Origin: Actinacidiphila guanduensis
Lineage (GTDB): Bacteria > Actinomycetota > Actinomycetes > Streptomycetales > Streptomycetaceae
Reading direction: 5' to 3'
NCBI RefSeq assembly: GCF_900103985.1
Contig: NZ_FNIE01000015.1
Span: forward strand, 1 to 64,000
Length of the DNA: 64,000 bases
Shown here: piece by piece, positions 32,804 to 42,521 of the stretch
Layout of the letters: the number at the start of each line of letters is the position of its first letter
Numbering within the stretch: position 1 is the stretch's first letter
Program-made: the position numbers and the translations under genes
Notes under the pieces: generated by a model
The model's input: only the letters and a program-made list of their open reading frames with translations
Told to the model about the DNA's origin: nothing
Database searches by the model: none

Positions 32804-33909
32804 GCCGCCACCTCCTCGAGGGCGGCCAGTGCCTGTCCGAGGAAGGTGCTGCTGAAGCGGGCGAGGGGGCCGCGGGCGGCCGTGCCCGGCGGTGCGCCGG
32901 CTGTCGTGCGGCCCGACAAGGAGGGTTCGGGCGGCAGTTCGCCCGCGAGAGGCCGGCCGATCAGTGCGGCGATCTCGGAGCCGTCGAGCCCGCTGCCGAA
33001 CGGGCCGCGCGCGACCACCCGCAAGTCGTCCAGGACGGCGCAGAAGGCGGTCGCGACCCTGCTGGCGGCGGCCACCGCGCGCAGTTCGGCGGGCACCACC
33101 AGCAGACCGACGTCGATCTGGGCGAGCGCTTCGGCGACAGCGTCGTCCATCCGCCGCGGGAGGTCGACGACGACCACGCCGCCGCGCCGTCGGGCGGCGC
33201 CCAGGACAGAGCGCACCGCCTGCGCGGAAATGCCGAGTTCAGCGCCGCGGTCCCAGCTGAGCACGCTGAGCGAGCCGAGCCGTGGCAGGGATGCCTCCAG
33301 CACCCCGCTGTCGACGCGGCCGCGGGAGTCCGCGAGATCGGGCCAGCGCAGGCCGCCGGCGCGCTCGGCGCCGAGCAGGATGTCCAGGCCGCCGCCGAGC
33401 GGATCGCCGTCCACCAGCATGGTGCGGCGCCCGGACCCGGCCGCGGCGACGGCCAGTGCGCAGGCGAGCGTGCTGGCTCCGGCGCCGCCACGGCCGCCGG
33501 CCACACCGACCGTCAGAGCGGGGCCGGCCGTGCCGTCGGCGAGATCGGCGATCCGCTCCACCAGCCAGCTCTCGGACTCGGGCAGCGACAGCACATGGTC
33601 GACGCCGAGCGCGACGGCCCGCTTCAACGTCTCCGGATCCTCCCGGTCGCGGGCGATGAGCAGAACGCCCCCACGCCGTGCGGCGCCGCGCAGCCGCGGG
33701 CAGGAATCCGCGTCCACCAGGATCAGCGGGGCGTTCTCCCAACTCGCCGCGCTCGGAGCGGCGGTGAAGACGACTTCCGGTTCTGCGCCGGCTGCCGCGC
33801 ACAGCCTGAGCAGATCGTCGAGGAGTCTTTCGTCCTCGGTCACAATCAGCGGTCCGCGGAGTCCTTCCGCCGCGGTCCCCGCATGGTCGGTTGCGGTGGT
33901 TCGGGCCAT
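32800..33909 (-). CDS. ssd: Septum site-determining protein Ssd-like (MinD/CpaE fold)
   Basis: A 369-aa protein with an N-terminal receiver-like domain (PLIVTEDERLLDDLLRLCAAAGAEPEV) and a MinD/CpaE-type P-loop domain. Its deviant Walker A reads GVAGGRGGAGASTLACALA and lacks both signature lysines of KGGxGK(S/T), as I recall for the Rv3660c/Ssd group. VVVDLPRRMDDAV resembles Walker B. In mycobacteria Ssd affects septum placement, and in Tad systems CpaE positions the pilus. It is the first gene of the seven-gene cluster. ATG 33909 starts the frame, and about 100 bp upstream lie two DnaA boxes. Confidence 0.88.
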   Translation of the reverse strand: MARTTATDHAGTAAEGLRGPLIVTEDERLLDDLLRLCAAAGAEPEVVFTAAPSAASWENAPLILVDADSCPRLRGAARRGGVLLIARDREDPETLKRAVALGVDHVLSLPESESWLVERIADLADGTAGPALTVGVAGGRGGAGASTLACALAVAAAGSGRRTMLVDGDPLGGGLDILLGAERAGGLRWPDLADSRGRVDSGVLEASLPRLGSLSVLSWDRGAELGISAQAVRSVLGAARRRGGVVVVDLPRRMDDAVAEALAQIDVGLLVVPAELRAVAAASRVATAFCAVLDDLRVVARGPFGSGLDGSEIAALIGRPLAGELPPEPSLSGRTTAGAPPGTAARGPLARFSSTFLGQALAALEEVAA

Positions 33910-34006
33910 TTCTCTGTCCCCCGTCGCTTGTCGTGCGAGCACGGCGTGCTTCGCCTGGGAACAGCGTGGGGCAGGAAGTGGAATTGGGACGATCTTGGCC
34001 AGAATC

Positions 34007-34033
34007 TGTGGACAACTCGGCGATTGTGGATAA
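34007..34033. promoter_or_regulatory. Pair of DnaA boxes upstream of ssd/Tad operon
   Basis: TGTGGACAA (34007-34015) is the exact complement of the Streptomyces DnaA box TTGTCCACA. TGTGGATAA (34025-34033) is the exact complement of TTATCCACA, the E. coli consensus. They are in the same orientation, 18 bp apart, and each is followed by CT. They lie about 100 bp upstream of ssd in the divergent gap. Confidence 0.6.
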
Positions 34034-34200
34034 CTTCGCCACTCGGACGGGTGAGTTCCGGCGCACACGGAACAATTACCGAGAGTCACGCGTCGTACAC
34101 GTCAGAAGCGCACGCACATGCGAACGAGAGGTGACGACATGGACATGCAGATGCACGGTGATCCGGCCGGACGGGATCCGCGGACTGCCCCCGGACATGC

Positions 34201-34235
34201 GACGACCCCCGCCGGGGGGGAGAGCGGGGGTCGTC
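34201..34235. terminator. Orphan hairpin terminator in the divergent ssd/HAD gap
   Basis: GACGACCCCCGC (34201-34212), an 11-base G-rich loop, GCGGGGGTCGTC (34224-34235): a perfect 12-bp stem. The flanking genes point away from it, so it would end a rightward transcript started between 33910 and 34200, or block antisense transcription towards ssd. The stretch to its left contains ATG 34139 with GAGAGGTGA just upstream, but no short closed ORF. Confidence 0.55.
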
Positions 34236-34370
34236 CCCACGGTCCGGCTCGGGGGGGGAGGAGTCAGACCGGGTTAGCACGGTCGCGAACGATCCGTGAC
34301 TTCCATGGTGTACCCGAAGGCCTTCTCAGGCAAACCCACGCGCCTGACCTTACGCCGAATGGTGGTTGCC

Positions 34371-34376
34371 TATGCT
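34371..34376 (+). promoter_or_regulatory. Leaderless -10 element of the HAD gene
   Basis: TATGCT lies 6 bp before the GTG at 34383, where the leaderless -10 consensus TANNNT of actinobacteria is expected. There is no Shine-Dalgarno before this GTG. Confidence 0.45.
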
Positions 34377-34382
34377 CATCCC

Positions 34383-35204
34383 GTGGAAAACCACCTGCCA
34401 CCGCGCACCGCGGCCTTCTTCGATCTCGACAAGACCGTGATCGCCAAGTCGAGCACCCTCGCCTTCGGGCGGTCCTTCTACCACGGCGGGCTCATCAACC
34501 GGCGGGCAGTATTGCGCACCGCATATGCCCAGTTCGTGTACCTGGTCGGCGGTGCGGACCACGACCAGATGGAGGGCATGCGCAAATACCTCTCCGAACT
34601 GTGCCGCGGTTGGAATGTTCAGCAGGTCCGGGAGATCGTCGCCGAGACGCTGCACGACCTGATCGACCCGATCATCTACGACGAGGCGGCCTCGCTCATC
34701 GAGGAGCACCACGCCGCCGGCCGTGACGTCGTCATCGTCAGCGCCTCCGGCTCCGAAGTCGTGGAGCCGATCGGGGAGATGCTGGGCGCCGACCACGTCG
34801 TGGCCACCCGCATGGTCGTACAGGACGGCGCCTACAACGGGGAGATCGACCACTACGTCTACGGTCCGGCGAAAGCCGAAGCCATCGCCCGGCTCGCGGA
34901 GTCGGAGGGATACGACTTGGAGCGGTCCTTCGCCTACAGCGATTCGGCGACCGACCTCCCCATGCTGGAGGCCGTCGGTCACCCGTACGCGGTCAACCCC
35001 GATCGCGCGCTGCGGAAGGAGGCCGTCGCCCGCGGCTGGCCGGTGCTCACCTTCAGCCGCCCCGTCCGGCTCAAGCAGCGCATCCAGGCGCTGCCGATGC
35101 CGCCGCGGCCGGTCCTCGCCGCGGCGGCGATCGGCGCCGCGGCGGCAACGGCGGGCCTGGTGTGGCTGGCCGCCCGCCGCAGGCGCCCCCTCCCGTTCGT
35201 GTGA
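34383..35204 (+). CDS. HAD superfamily IB hydrolase (phosphoserine phosphatase-like)
   Basis: A 273-aa protein with the HAD nucleophile motif FFDLDKTVIAKSS (first Asp is the nucleophile), motif II VIVSASGSE, Lys in YVYGPAKAEA, and motif III SYSDSATDLPMLEAVG with the magnesium-binding Asp residues. The C-terminus has one transmembrane-length helix (ATAGLVWLAARRRR), which would tether it to the membrane. The HAD-IB/SerB group removes phosphate from small metabolites or phospholipid head groups; the relative in S. coelicolor is annotated as linked to morphological differentiation, as I recall. GTG 34383 fits a leaderless transcript; an in-frame GTG at 34296 is the alternative. Confidence 0.9.
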   Translation: MENHLPPRTAAFFDLDKTVIAKSSTLAFGRSFYHGGLINRRAVLRTAYAQFVYLVGGADHDQMEGMRKYLSELCRGWNVQQVREIVAETLHDLIDPIIYDEAASLIEEHHAAGRDVVIVSASGSEVVEPIGEMLGADHVVATRMVVQDGAYNGEIDHYVYGPAKAEAIARLAESEGYDLERSFAYSDSATDLPMLEAVGHPYAVNPDRALRKEAVARGWPVLTFSRPVRLKQRIQALPMPPRPVLAAAAIGAAAATAGLVWLAARRRRPLPFV

Positions 35205-35622
35205 GGTGTCGAGCCCCACACGAGTATGGAAATGTCCAGGATGAGAGGAAAGGTAAAAAGCGCCTCGGGGGGTTCCGCTTGCTCGCCGCCGGCGGTAGAA
35301 AAGAAGCAGCGGCCCGCGAGACCACGGACTTCCGAGAGGAAGACCGAGTTCACAGCAGATGGCCCACGGACCGAGCATGGATGCCGGGCACCCACGCGTA
35401 GGCGACCCGCCAACCGGGCCAGCCGCACCAGGTAGCGGGCAAAGATCCCGACCTGATCGGCACTACTCGCGCACGCACTGGTAACCCGACGGACATGCCA
35501 GCGGCGGCACCGTGCGGTGCCGCCGCATTTCTGCCCGATTTCTGCCCGCATGGGCGACCGCTTCCTGCCGGCCGACAGCGCCGAGGAGTCGGGCGGACCG
35601 ACGGCTCGTCCGCACGGGCAGG
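35205..35622. other. A/T-richer intergenic stretch with a strong hairpin
   Basis: About 420 bp. From 35225 to 35330 the base composition is clearly lower in GC than the surroundings (GGAAAGGTAAAAAGCG, GTAGAAAAGAAGCAGCGG). Two short open frames cross it (a 79-codon frame ending at 35401 and a 69-codon frame from 35226 to 35435), with mixed third-position bases and no recognisable product. A perfect hairpin GCGGCGGCACC-GTGC-GGTGCCGCCGC (35501-35526) followed by ATTT probably terminates rightward transcripts. The leftward Fic-like gene ends at 35623. Confidence 0.45.
35501..35529 (+). terminator. Rho-independent terminator downstream of HAD gene
   Basis: An 11-bp perfect stem with a GTGC loop (arms 35501-35511 and 35516-35526) followed by ATTT on the plus strand. 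Confidence 0.7.
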
Positions 35623-36480
35623 TCAGGCCGCCCCGCGCTGCAGCGCCTCGCAGACGGCCACGCTCTCGCGAACACCGAGTTCCAGGGCCCGCCCGCAGTG
35701 GCCGATCCACTCGGCCATGCCGTCGGGGGTGCCGGAGGCGTAGCCCTCGAGTGCCTTGACGTAGGCGGCGGCACCGAGTTCCGCGTGACCGACCTCGGCC
35801 GGACAGATGGACTTCGGGTCCAGGCCGCTGCCGACGAGGACGATGCGCTCGGCTGCGCGGGCGACTTGGCCGTTGAAGGAGCCGAAGGGGCGCAGGCAGA
35901 GCAGTTCGCCGTGCACGACCGCGCCGACCACCAGCGCGGGAGCGGAGGAGCCAGCACGCAGGAGGTCGATCAGTCCCTCCAGCCGGGCGGCCACCTCCTC
36001 GGAGGGCGGGAGCGGAATGTCGTCGAGCCCGGGAAGTGGCTCGTCCACGGGCTCGCCGCTCAGGCGCGGGCGCCCCACCGTGGGCTCGTCGGCAAGCCCG
36101 CCAGCCGCGACCAGGTGCAGCCGGGCGAGCGCCTGCACGGGCGACTGGCGCCAGACGGCGAGAAGTTGGCCGGCCTCGGACGTCAGCCGCAGGGCCGCAC
36201 CGACGGTGTGCGCCTCGCCGTCGGCGGAGAAGTCGCTGCGGCGGCGCACCTCCTCCAGCGGCCAGTCGGCCCCGGCGAGCGCGGCCGAGGCCCGGGCGCC
36301 ACGCAGGGCCGCCTCGGCCGCCACCTCGCCGGACCGGCGCCGCATCACCCGGTGCCCGTAGACCCCGTCCACGGACCGCCGTACGGACTCGACCGCCTCC
36401 GGCACGCCCGGAAGGGCGCCGAGCACGGCCAGCGGGTCCGCCGCGCCGGGGTCGGGAGAAGTCGCAGCGTTCATAGCCAT
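35623..36480 (-). CDS. Degenerate Fic-fold protein
   Basis: A 285-aa protein whose C-terminal half reads VVHGELLCLRPFGSFNGQVARAAERIVL (in parts), clearly the shape of the Fic motif HPFxDGNGRxxR but with His to Arg, Asp to Ser, the first Gly to Phe and the first Arg to Gln. The N-terminal ASAALAGADWPLEEV resembles the (S/T)xxxE(G/N) inhibitory helix followed by the substrate-flap region of class II Fic proteins, but without the Glu. Fic enzymes transfer AMP to hydroxyl side chains; with the catalytic His missing this one should be inactive in that reaction and may bind nucleotide or protein only. Some databases call relatives oxidoreductases, which I see no support for. Two ATGs (36480, 36474) are possible. 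It is divergent from the P-loop ATPase. Confidence 0.75.
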   Translation of the reverse strand: MAMNAATSPDPGAADPLAVLGALPGVPEAVESVRRSVDGVYGHRVMRRRSGEVAAEAALRGARASAALAGADWPLEEVRRRSDFSADGEAHTVGAALRLTSEAGQLLAVWRQSPVQALARLHLVAAGGLADEPTVGRPRLSGEPVDEPLPGLDDIPLPPSEEVAARLEGLIDLLRAGSSAPALVVGAVVHGELLCLRPFGSFNGQVARAAERIVLVGSGLDPKSICPAEVGHAELGAAAYVKALEGYASGTPDGMAEWIGHCGRALELGVRESVAVCEALQRGAA

Positions 36481-36571
36481 GCCCACGACCCTACGCACCC
36501 CCGGCAACCGGGATCGACCCCGATCGAGTGGCCTTGCCCACGTGCGGCACGCGGCCGCGTCCCGGCCTGCC

Positions 36572-36577
36572 TACGCT
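36572..36577 (+). promoter_or_regulatory. Leaderless -10 element of the P-loop ATPase gene
   Basis: TACGCT lies 8 bp before ATG 36586 with no Shine-Dalgarno in between, fitting the TANNNT pattern of leaderless actinobacterial genes. Confidence 0.4.
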
Positions 36578-36585
36578 CACCGAAC

Positions 36586-37596
36586 ATGAAGATCGCTTTC
36601 GTCGGAAAGGGCGGCAGCGGCAAGACGACGCTGTCCTCGCTCTTCGTCCGCCACCTCGCCGCCGCCCGCGTCCCGGTCCTTGCGATCGACGCGGACATCA
36701 ACCAGCACCTCGGCACCGCCCTCGGTCTGGAGGAAGAGATCGCGGCCGCGATGCCCTCGCTCGGCGCCCACCTTCCCCAGATCAAGGAGTACCTGCGGGG
36801 CAGCAACCCGCGGATCGCCTCTGCCGAGAGCATGATCAAGACCACTCCGCCCGGGCGCGGCTCCCGCCTGCTGCGACCGGTCGGACAGAACCCCGTGTAC
36901 GCCGCCTGCGCCCGCCCAGTGGCGCTGGGCGAGGACGACGAAGACGACAGCTCCGTACGCCTGATGGTGACCGGCGCGTTCACCGAGACCGATCTCGGCG
37001 TCGCCTGCTACCACTCGAAGGTCGGCGCGGTGGAGCTGTGCCTGAACCACATGGCGGACGGCCGCGACGCGTACGTTGTGGTCGACATGACCGCCGGATC
37101 GGACTCCTTCGCGTCGGGGCTGTTCACGCGCTTCGACCTCACCTTCCTGGTGGTCGAACCGACCCGGCGGGGCGTGTCCGTCTACCGCCAGTACAAGGAG
37201 TACGCCCGCGACTTCGACGTGGAGCTGGCTGTGGTCGGCAACAAGCTCCAGGGCGCGGACGACCTGGCGTACCTGCGGGCCGAGGTCGGCGACGACCTGC
37301 TGGCGGCCGTGGGCCGCTCGGAGTGGGTCCGGACGCTGGAGAAGGATCGCGCCCCCCGCTTCTCGCTGCTGGAGGCGCCGAACCGGCAGGCGCTGGTCAC
37401 GATGCACGCACGCGCCGATCGCTCGTACGAGAACCGCGACTGGGGCCGCTACACCGCCCAGATGCACCACTTCCACCGCAGGAACGCCGAGAGCTGGGCC
37501 AACGCGCGGATTGGCACCGACCTCGCCGACCAGATCGACCCCGGCTTCGTGCTGTCCGAGTCGCCCTCGGACCCGGATGCGGCACTCGCGCACTGA
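36586..37596 (+). CDS. MinD/CooC-family P-loop ATPase
   Basis: A 336-aa SIMIBI-class ATPase. MKIAFVGKGGSGKTTLSSLF is an intact deviant Walker A with the signature lysine. LAIDADINQHLG is Walker A', and VVVDMTAGSDSFASGLFTRFD is the Walker B/switch region. The family includes metallochaperone ATPases (CooC) and partition proteins. An unusual feature is a long variable stretch (about residues 85-125, with EDDEDDSS). No metal-binding CxC is seen. It is divergent from a degenerate Fic protein with about 105 bp between starts, an arrangement that suggests joint function or regulation. Its role is unknown. Confidence 0.85.
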   Translation: MKIAFVGKGGSGKTTLSSLFVRHLAAARVPVLAIDADINQHLGTALGLEEEIAAAMPSLGAHLPQIKEYLRGSNPRIASAESMIKTTPPGRGSRLLRPVGQNPVYAACARPVALGEDDEDDSSVRLMVTGAFTETDLGVACYHSKVGAVELCLNHMADGRDAYVVVDMTAGSDSFASGLFTRFDLTFLVVEPTRRGVSVYRQYKEYARDFDVELAVVGNKLQGADDLAYLRAEVGDDLLAAVGRSEWVRTLEKDRAPRFSLLEAPNRQALVTMHARADRSYENRDWGRYTAQMHHFHRRNAESWANARIGTDLADQIDPGFVLSESPSDPDAALAH

Positions 37597-37765
37597 CCTG
37601 CGCACCGACACGGCAGGGAAGTTCCCGCCCACCGGACTCTTCATCCGAAAGACGGAAATAGCACACCGATCCGAATCCATCTCTTCACTCTCCGCAGTCA
37701 GTCCATTACTCTCCATTTACAGGTGCTTGGCAGTGTCAAGGGGAGAAGAAGGAGCGCGGAGAACC

Positions 37766-40171
37766 ATGAGAACGTACCGACCGGATGTGTCCGCATCGAT
37801 CGCGGTCTTCCTCATCGCCGTGCCGCTGTCGCTGGGCATCGCGCTCGCGACAGGCGCGCCACTGCAGTCGGGACTGGTCGCCGCGGCGGTCGGCGGCATC
37901 GTCGCCGGGTCGCTCGGCGGTGCGCCACTGCAGGTCAGCGGGGCGGCGACAAGTCTGGTCGTGGTCACGGCGGGCCTGGTCCAGCAGTACGGATGGCAGG
38001 CCATGTGCGCGATCACCGTGCTCGCCGGGATCGCTCAGCTCCTGCTCGGCGGGCTGGGCGTGGCCGGTGCGGCCCTGGCGGTGAGCCCCGCCATCGTCCA
38101 CGGCATGCTCGCCGGGATCGGGACAGTGATCGCCATCGGGCAGCTCCATGTGGTGCTGGGCGGCAGCCCGCAGACCTCCGCCCTGGAGAACATCGCGGCG
38201 CTGCCCGCCCAGTTCGCGGACAGCCATCCGACAACGCCGTTCATCGGAGCGCTGACCGCGGCCGTGCTGCTCGCCTGGCCGAGGCTGCGGGGACGGGCGC
38301 AGGCCCTGCGCGCGGTCCCGGCGCCGCTGGCCGCGATCGCCCTCGCCACCGCGGTGAGCGCCGGCCTGTCGATGCCACGGGTGGACCTGCCGAAGTGGAG
38401 CGCGCCCGTGCTTCCGGCCGTACCGCAGGGCCCTGTCCTTGCGCTGGCGGCCGCGGTGCTGACGGTCACCCTGGTGGCCAGCATGGAGTCGCTGCTCTCA
38501 GCCGTCGCGGTGGACTCCCTGCAGGCGCGCCGCCCCGGACCGCACGCGCCGCCGGCACGGCTCGACCGCGAGCTGCTCGGCCAGGGCGTGGCCAACATCG
38601 CCAGCGGCCTGCTCGGTGGACTGCCCATCGCCGGAGGGGCGATGCGCGGCTCGGCCAACGTCGCGGCGGGAGCGCGTACCCGCCGGGCCACGGTGCTGCA
38701 CGGTGTGTGGGTGCTGCTGTGCGCGGGGCTCGCCGCCGGCGCCCTGGAGACGATCCCCCTGGCGGCCCTGGCGGCGCTGGTGATGGTGGTCGGGATGCGC
38801 ATGGTGAGCTTCGCCCACATCAAGCACATCCACCGGCACCGCGAGTTCCCGGTCTACGCCGTCACGCTCGGCACCGTGGTCGTCTTCGGCGTCCTGCAGG
38901 GTGTGCTCGCGGGGATCGCCGTGGCGCTCCTCCTGGCACTGCGCAGCCTGACCCGCACGCGGATCGCCGTGACCGCGGAGGGCGAGCAGCACCGGGTGCG
39001 GGTGAGCGGGCAGTTGACGTTCCTGGCGGTGCCACGGCTGGCCCGGGCCTTCGCGCAGGTGCCGGAGGGGGCGAGCGCGGTGGTGGAGCTGGACGGCTCG
39101 TTCATGGACCACGCGGCGTACGAGGCGCTCAACTCCTGGAGCACGCGGCACCTTTCGCGCGGCGGGCGGGTCGTGCTCGGTGACGGGGCGGGACGAACGG
39201 TCAGCGAGCCGCTGAGTGCGCACGCCTGCCGTCCCTGGACCCCATGGCGCAACCACCACTGCACCCGGCCGGCTGCGACACCGACCGGCGGCGGGGGCCA
39301 ACTGCTCGGCGGGGTCAGCGCCTTCCAGCGCCACACCGCCCCGCTGGTCCGCGACGAGCTGGCCCGTCTGGCACGCGAGGGCCAGCGGCCCGGCCAGCTC
39401 TTCCTGACCTGCGCGGACTCCCGGCTGGTGACCAGCATGATCACCTCAAGCGGTCCGGGCGACCTGTTCACGGTCCGCAACGTCGGCAACATGATGCCGC
39501 CACCAGGATCGGACGCCTCGTGCGACTCGGTCGCGGCCGCCGTGGAGTACGCGGTGGAAGTACTGCGGGTCTCCGACATCACGGTGTGCGGCCACTCCGG
39601 CTGCGGCGCCATGCAGGCGCTGCTCGCCGCCGACCGGGACCCGGCCGACGCCACCCCGCTCAACCGCTGGTTGCGCCACGGCCTGCCGAGCCTGGCCCGT
39701 CTGGAGGCGACCGCCGCTCCCCCGCCAAGCCCCGCGCAGGGCCAGCCAGAGCTCGTACAGGCCCCGTCAGGCCCGGTGCAGGGTCCACCAAGCCCCGCCC
39801 AAACCGCGCCGGACCCCGCGCAAGCCTCACCCAGCCCCGCGCAGTCCCCGCCAGGAAAAGGACCCGTTCCGGCGGCAGTTGCCGCCCACGCACCGGGTCC
39901 CACCCTCGCGGGCCGGCCCGTCGCGGACGAGTGGGAGCGGCTGGCACTCGTCAACGTGATGACGCAGTTGGAACATCTGACGGCCCATCCGTGCGTGGCC
40001 CGCCGAGTCGCCGAGGGCACCTTGCACCTGCACGGGATGTACTTCGACGTGGCGGCGGCGCAGGCGTACATCCTGGACAGGGGCACGGGGGAGTTCGCGG
40101 CAGTGGGAGTGGACGGGCCACCGGAGGGGGAGCCCACGGGGCGGGGAAAGGAGGCGCCCGCGCCCGCGTGA
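37766..40171 (+). CDS. SulP family transporter fused to beta-carbonic anhydrase
   Basis: An 801-aa fusion. Residues 1-about 400 form a SulP anion transporter of 10-12 helices (RPDVSASIAVFLIAVPLSLGIALATGAP start). About 405-490 are a STAS domain. About 520-801 are a beta-carbonic anhydrase, with CADSRL (zinc Cys and the Asp-Arg dyad, about residue 548) and GHSGCGAMQ (zinc His and Cys, about 608). Coupling would let bicarbonate or carbon dioxide be interconverted at the transporter exit. A Pro/Gln-rich insert (about 648-712, repeating SPAQ) interrupts the anhydrase. ATG 37766 follows GGAGCGCGGAGAACC, with the nearer GGAG about 6 bp upstream. It precedes acs on the same strand. Confidence 0.93.
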   Translation: MRTYRPDVSASIAVFLIAVPLSLGIALATGAPLQSGLVAAAVGGIVAGSLGGAPLQVSGAATSLVVVTAGLVQQYGWQAMCAITVLAGIAQLLLGGLGVAGAALAVSPAIVHGMLAGIGTVIAIGQLHVVLGGSPQTSALENIAALPAQFADSHPTTPFIGALTAAVLLAWPRLRGRAQALRAVPAPLAAIALATAVSAGLSMPRVDLPKWSAPVLPAVPQGPVLALAAAVLTVTLVASMESLLSAVAVDSLQARRPGPHAPPARLDRELLGQGVANIASGLLGGLPIAGGAMRGSANVAAGARTRRATVLHGVWVLLCAGLAAGALETIPLAALAALVMVVGMRMVSFAHIKHIHRHREFPVYAVTLGTVVVFGVLQGVLAGIAVALLLALRSLTRTRIAVTAEGEQHRVRVSGQLTFLAVPRLARAFAQVPEGASAVVELDGSFMDHAAYEALNSWSTRHLSRGGRVVLGDGAGRTVSEPLSAHACRPWTPWRNHHCTRPAATPTGGGGQLLGGVSAFQRHTAPLVRDELARLAREGQRPGQLFLTCADSRLVTSMITSSGPGDLFTVRNVGNMMPPPGSDASCDSVAAAVEYAVEVLRVSDITVCGHSGCGAMQALLAADRDPADATPLNRWLRHGLPSLARLEATAAPPPSPAQGQPELVQAPSGPVQGPPSPAQTAPDPAQASPSPAQSPPGKGPVPAAVAAHAPGPTLAGRPVADEWERLALVNVMTQLEHLTAHPCVARRVAEGTLHLHGMYFDVAAAQAYILDRGTGEFAAVGVDGPPEGEPTGRGKEAPAPA

Positions 40172-40175
40172 CCAT

Positions 40176-40191
40176 AAAGGTCTAAACCATT
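40176..40191. promoter_or_regulatory. DasR-like (dre) operator upstream of acs
   Basis: AAAGGTCTAAACCATT contains the core GGTCTAAACC, a palindrome with one asymmetric centre base, and matches 12 of 16 positions of the dre consensus ACTGGTCTAGACCACT as I remember it. It lies about 80 bp before the acs start and just past the upstream stop. Confidence 0.45.
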
Positions 40192-40272
40192 ATGCGGCGA
40201 AGTCTTGTCAGCGTGGCGAAGGACTGGTGAGGTAGTGCCGGGACATCTGGGACACCCTGACAAGGAGCTGGC

Positions 40273-42231
<1,959 letters not shown>

Positions 42232-42250
42232 CCGCCCACCGACACACCCG

Positions 42251-42286
42251 CGAGGGGCGCCCGGCACACCCGCCGGGCGCCCCTCG
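42251..42286 (+). terminator. Rho-independent terminator after acs
   Basis: CGAGGGGCGCCCGGC (42251-42265), loop ACACCC, GCCGGGCGCCCCTCG (42272-42286): a perfect 15-bp stem 20 bp past the acs stop. Confidence 0.88.
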
Positions 42287-42340
42287 CGCGTCCGGCGCCC
42301 GCACCTCGCGCCGCAGCGCAGAGCAGCAAACAGCTGCCCC

Positions 42341-42406
42341 CACTCGTACGCCCCACCCGTACGGCCCCCCTCACCCATACGGCCCGCTCACCCGTACGGC
42401 CCCCGT
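42341..42406. repeat. CACCCGTACGGCC minisatellite between acs and nhaA
   Basis: Four consecutive units of 13-18 bp starting CACTCGTACG, CACCCGTACG, CACCCATACG and CACCCGTACG, each followed by a C-rich tail. The palindromic centre CGTACG is kept in three units. It sits between the acs terminator and the nhaA Shine-Dalgarno. Confidence 0.7.
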
Positions 42407-42521
42407 CGAGCCCCGCCCCGGGCCCGATCGCGGCAAGACTGAAGCACCGGCAAGCCCCGTCGGCCGAGCGGGACCGCCGGCGGCAGGCAGTCCGCCCCGA
42501 ACTCCGAGGAGGTCGCCGCCC

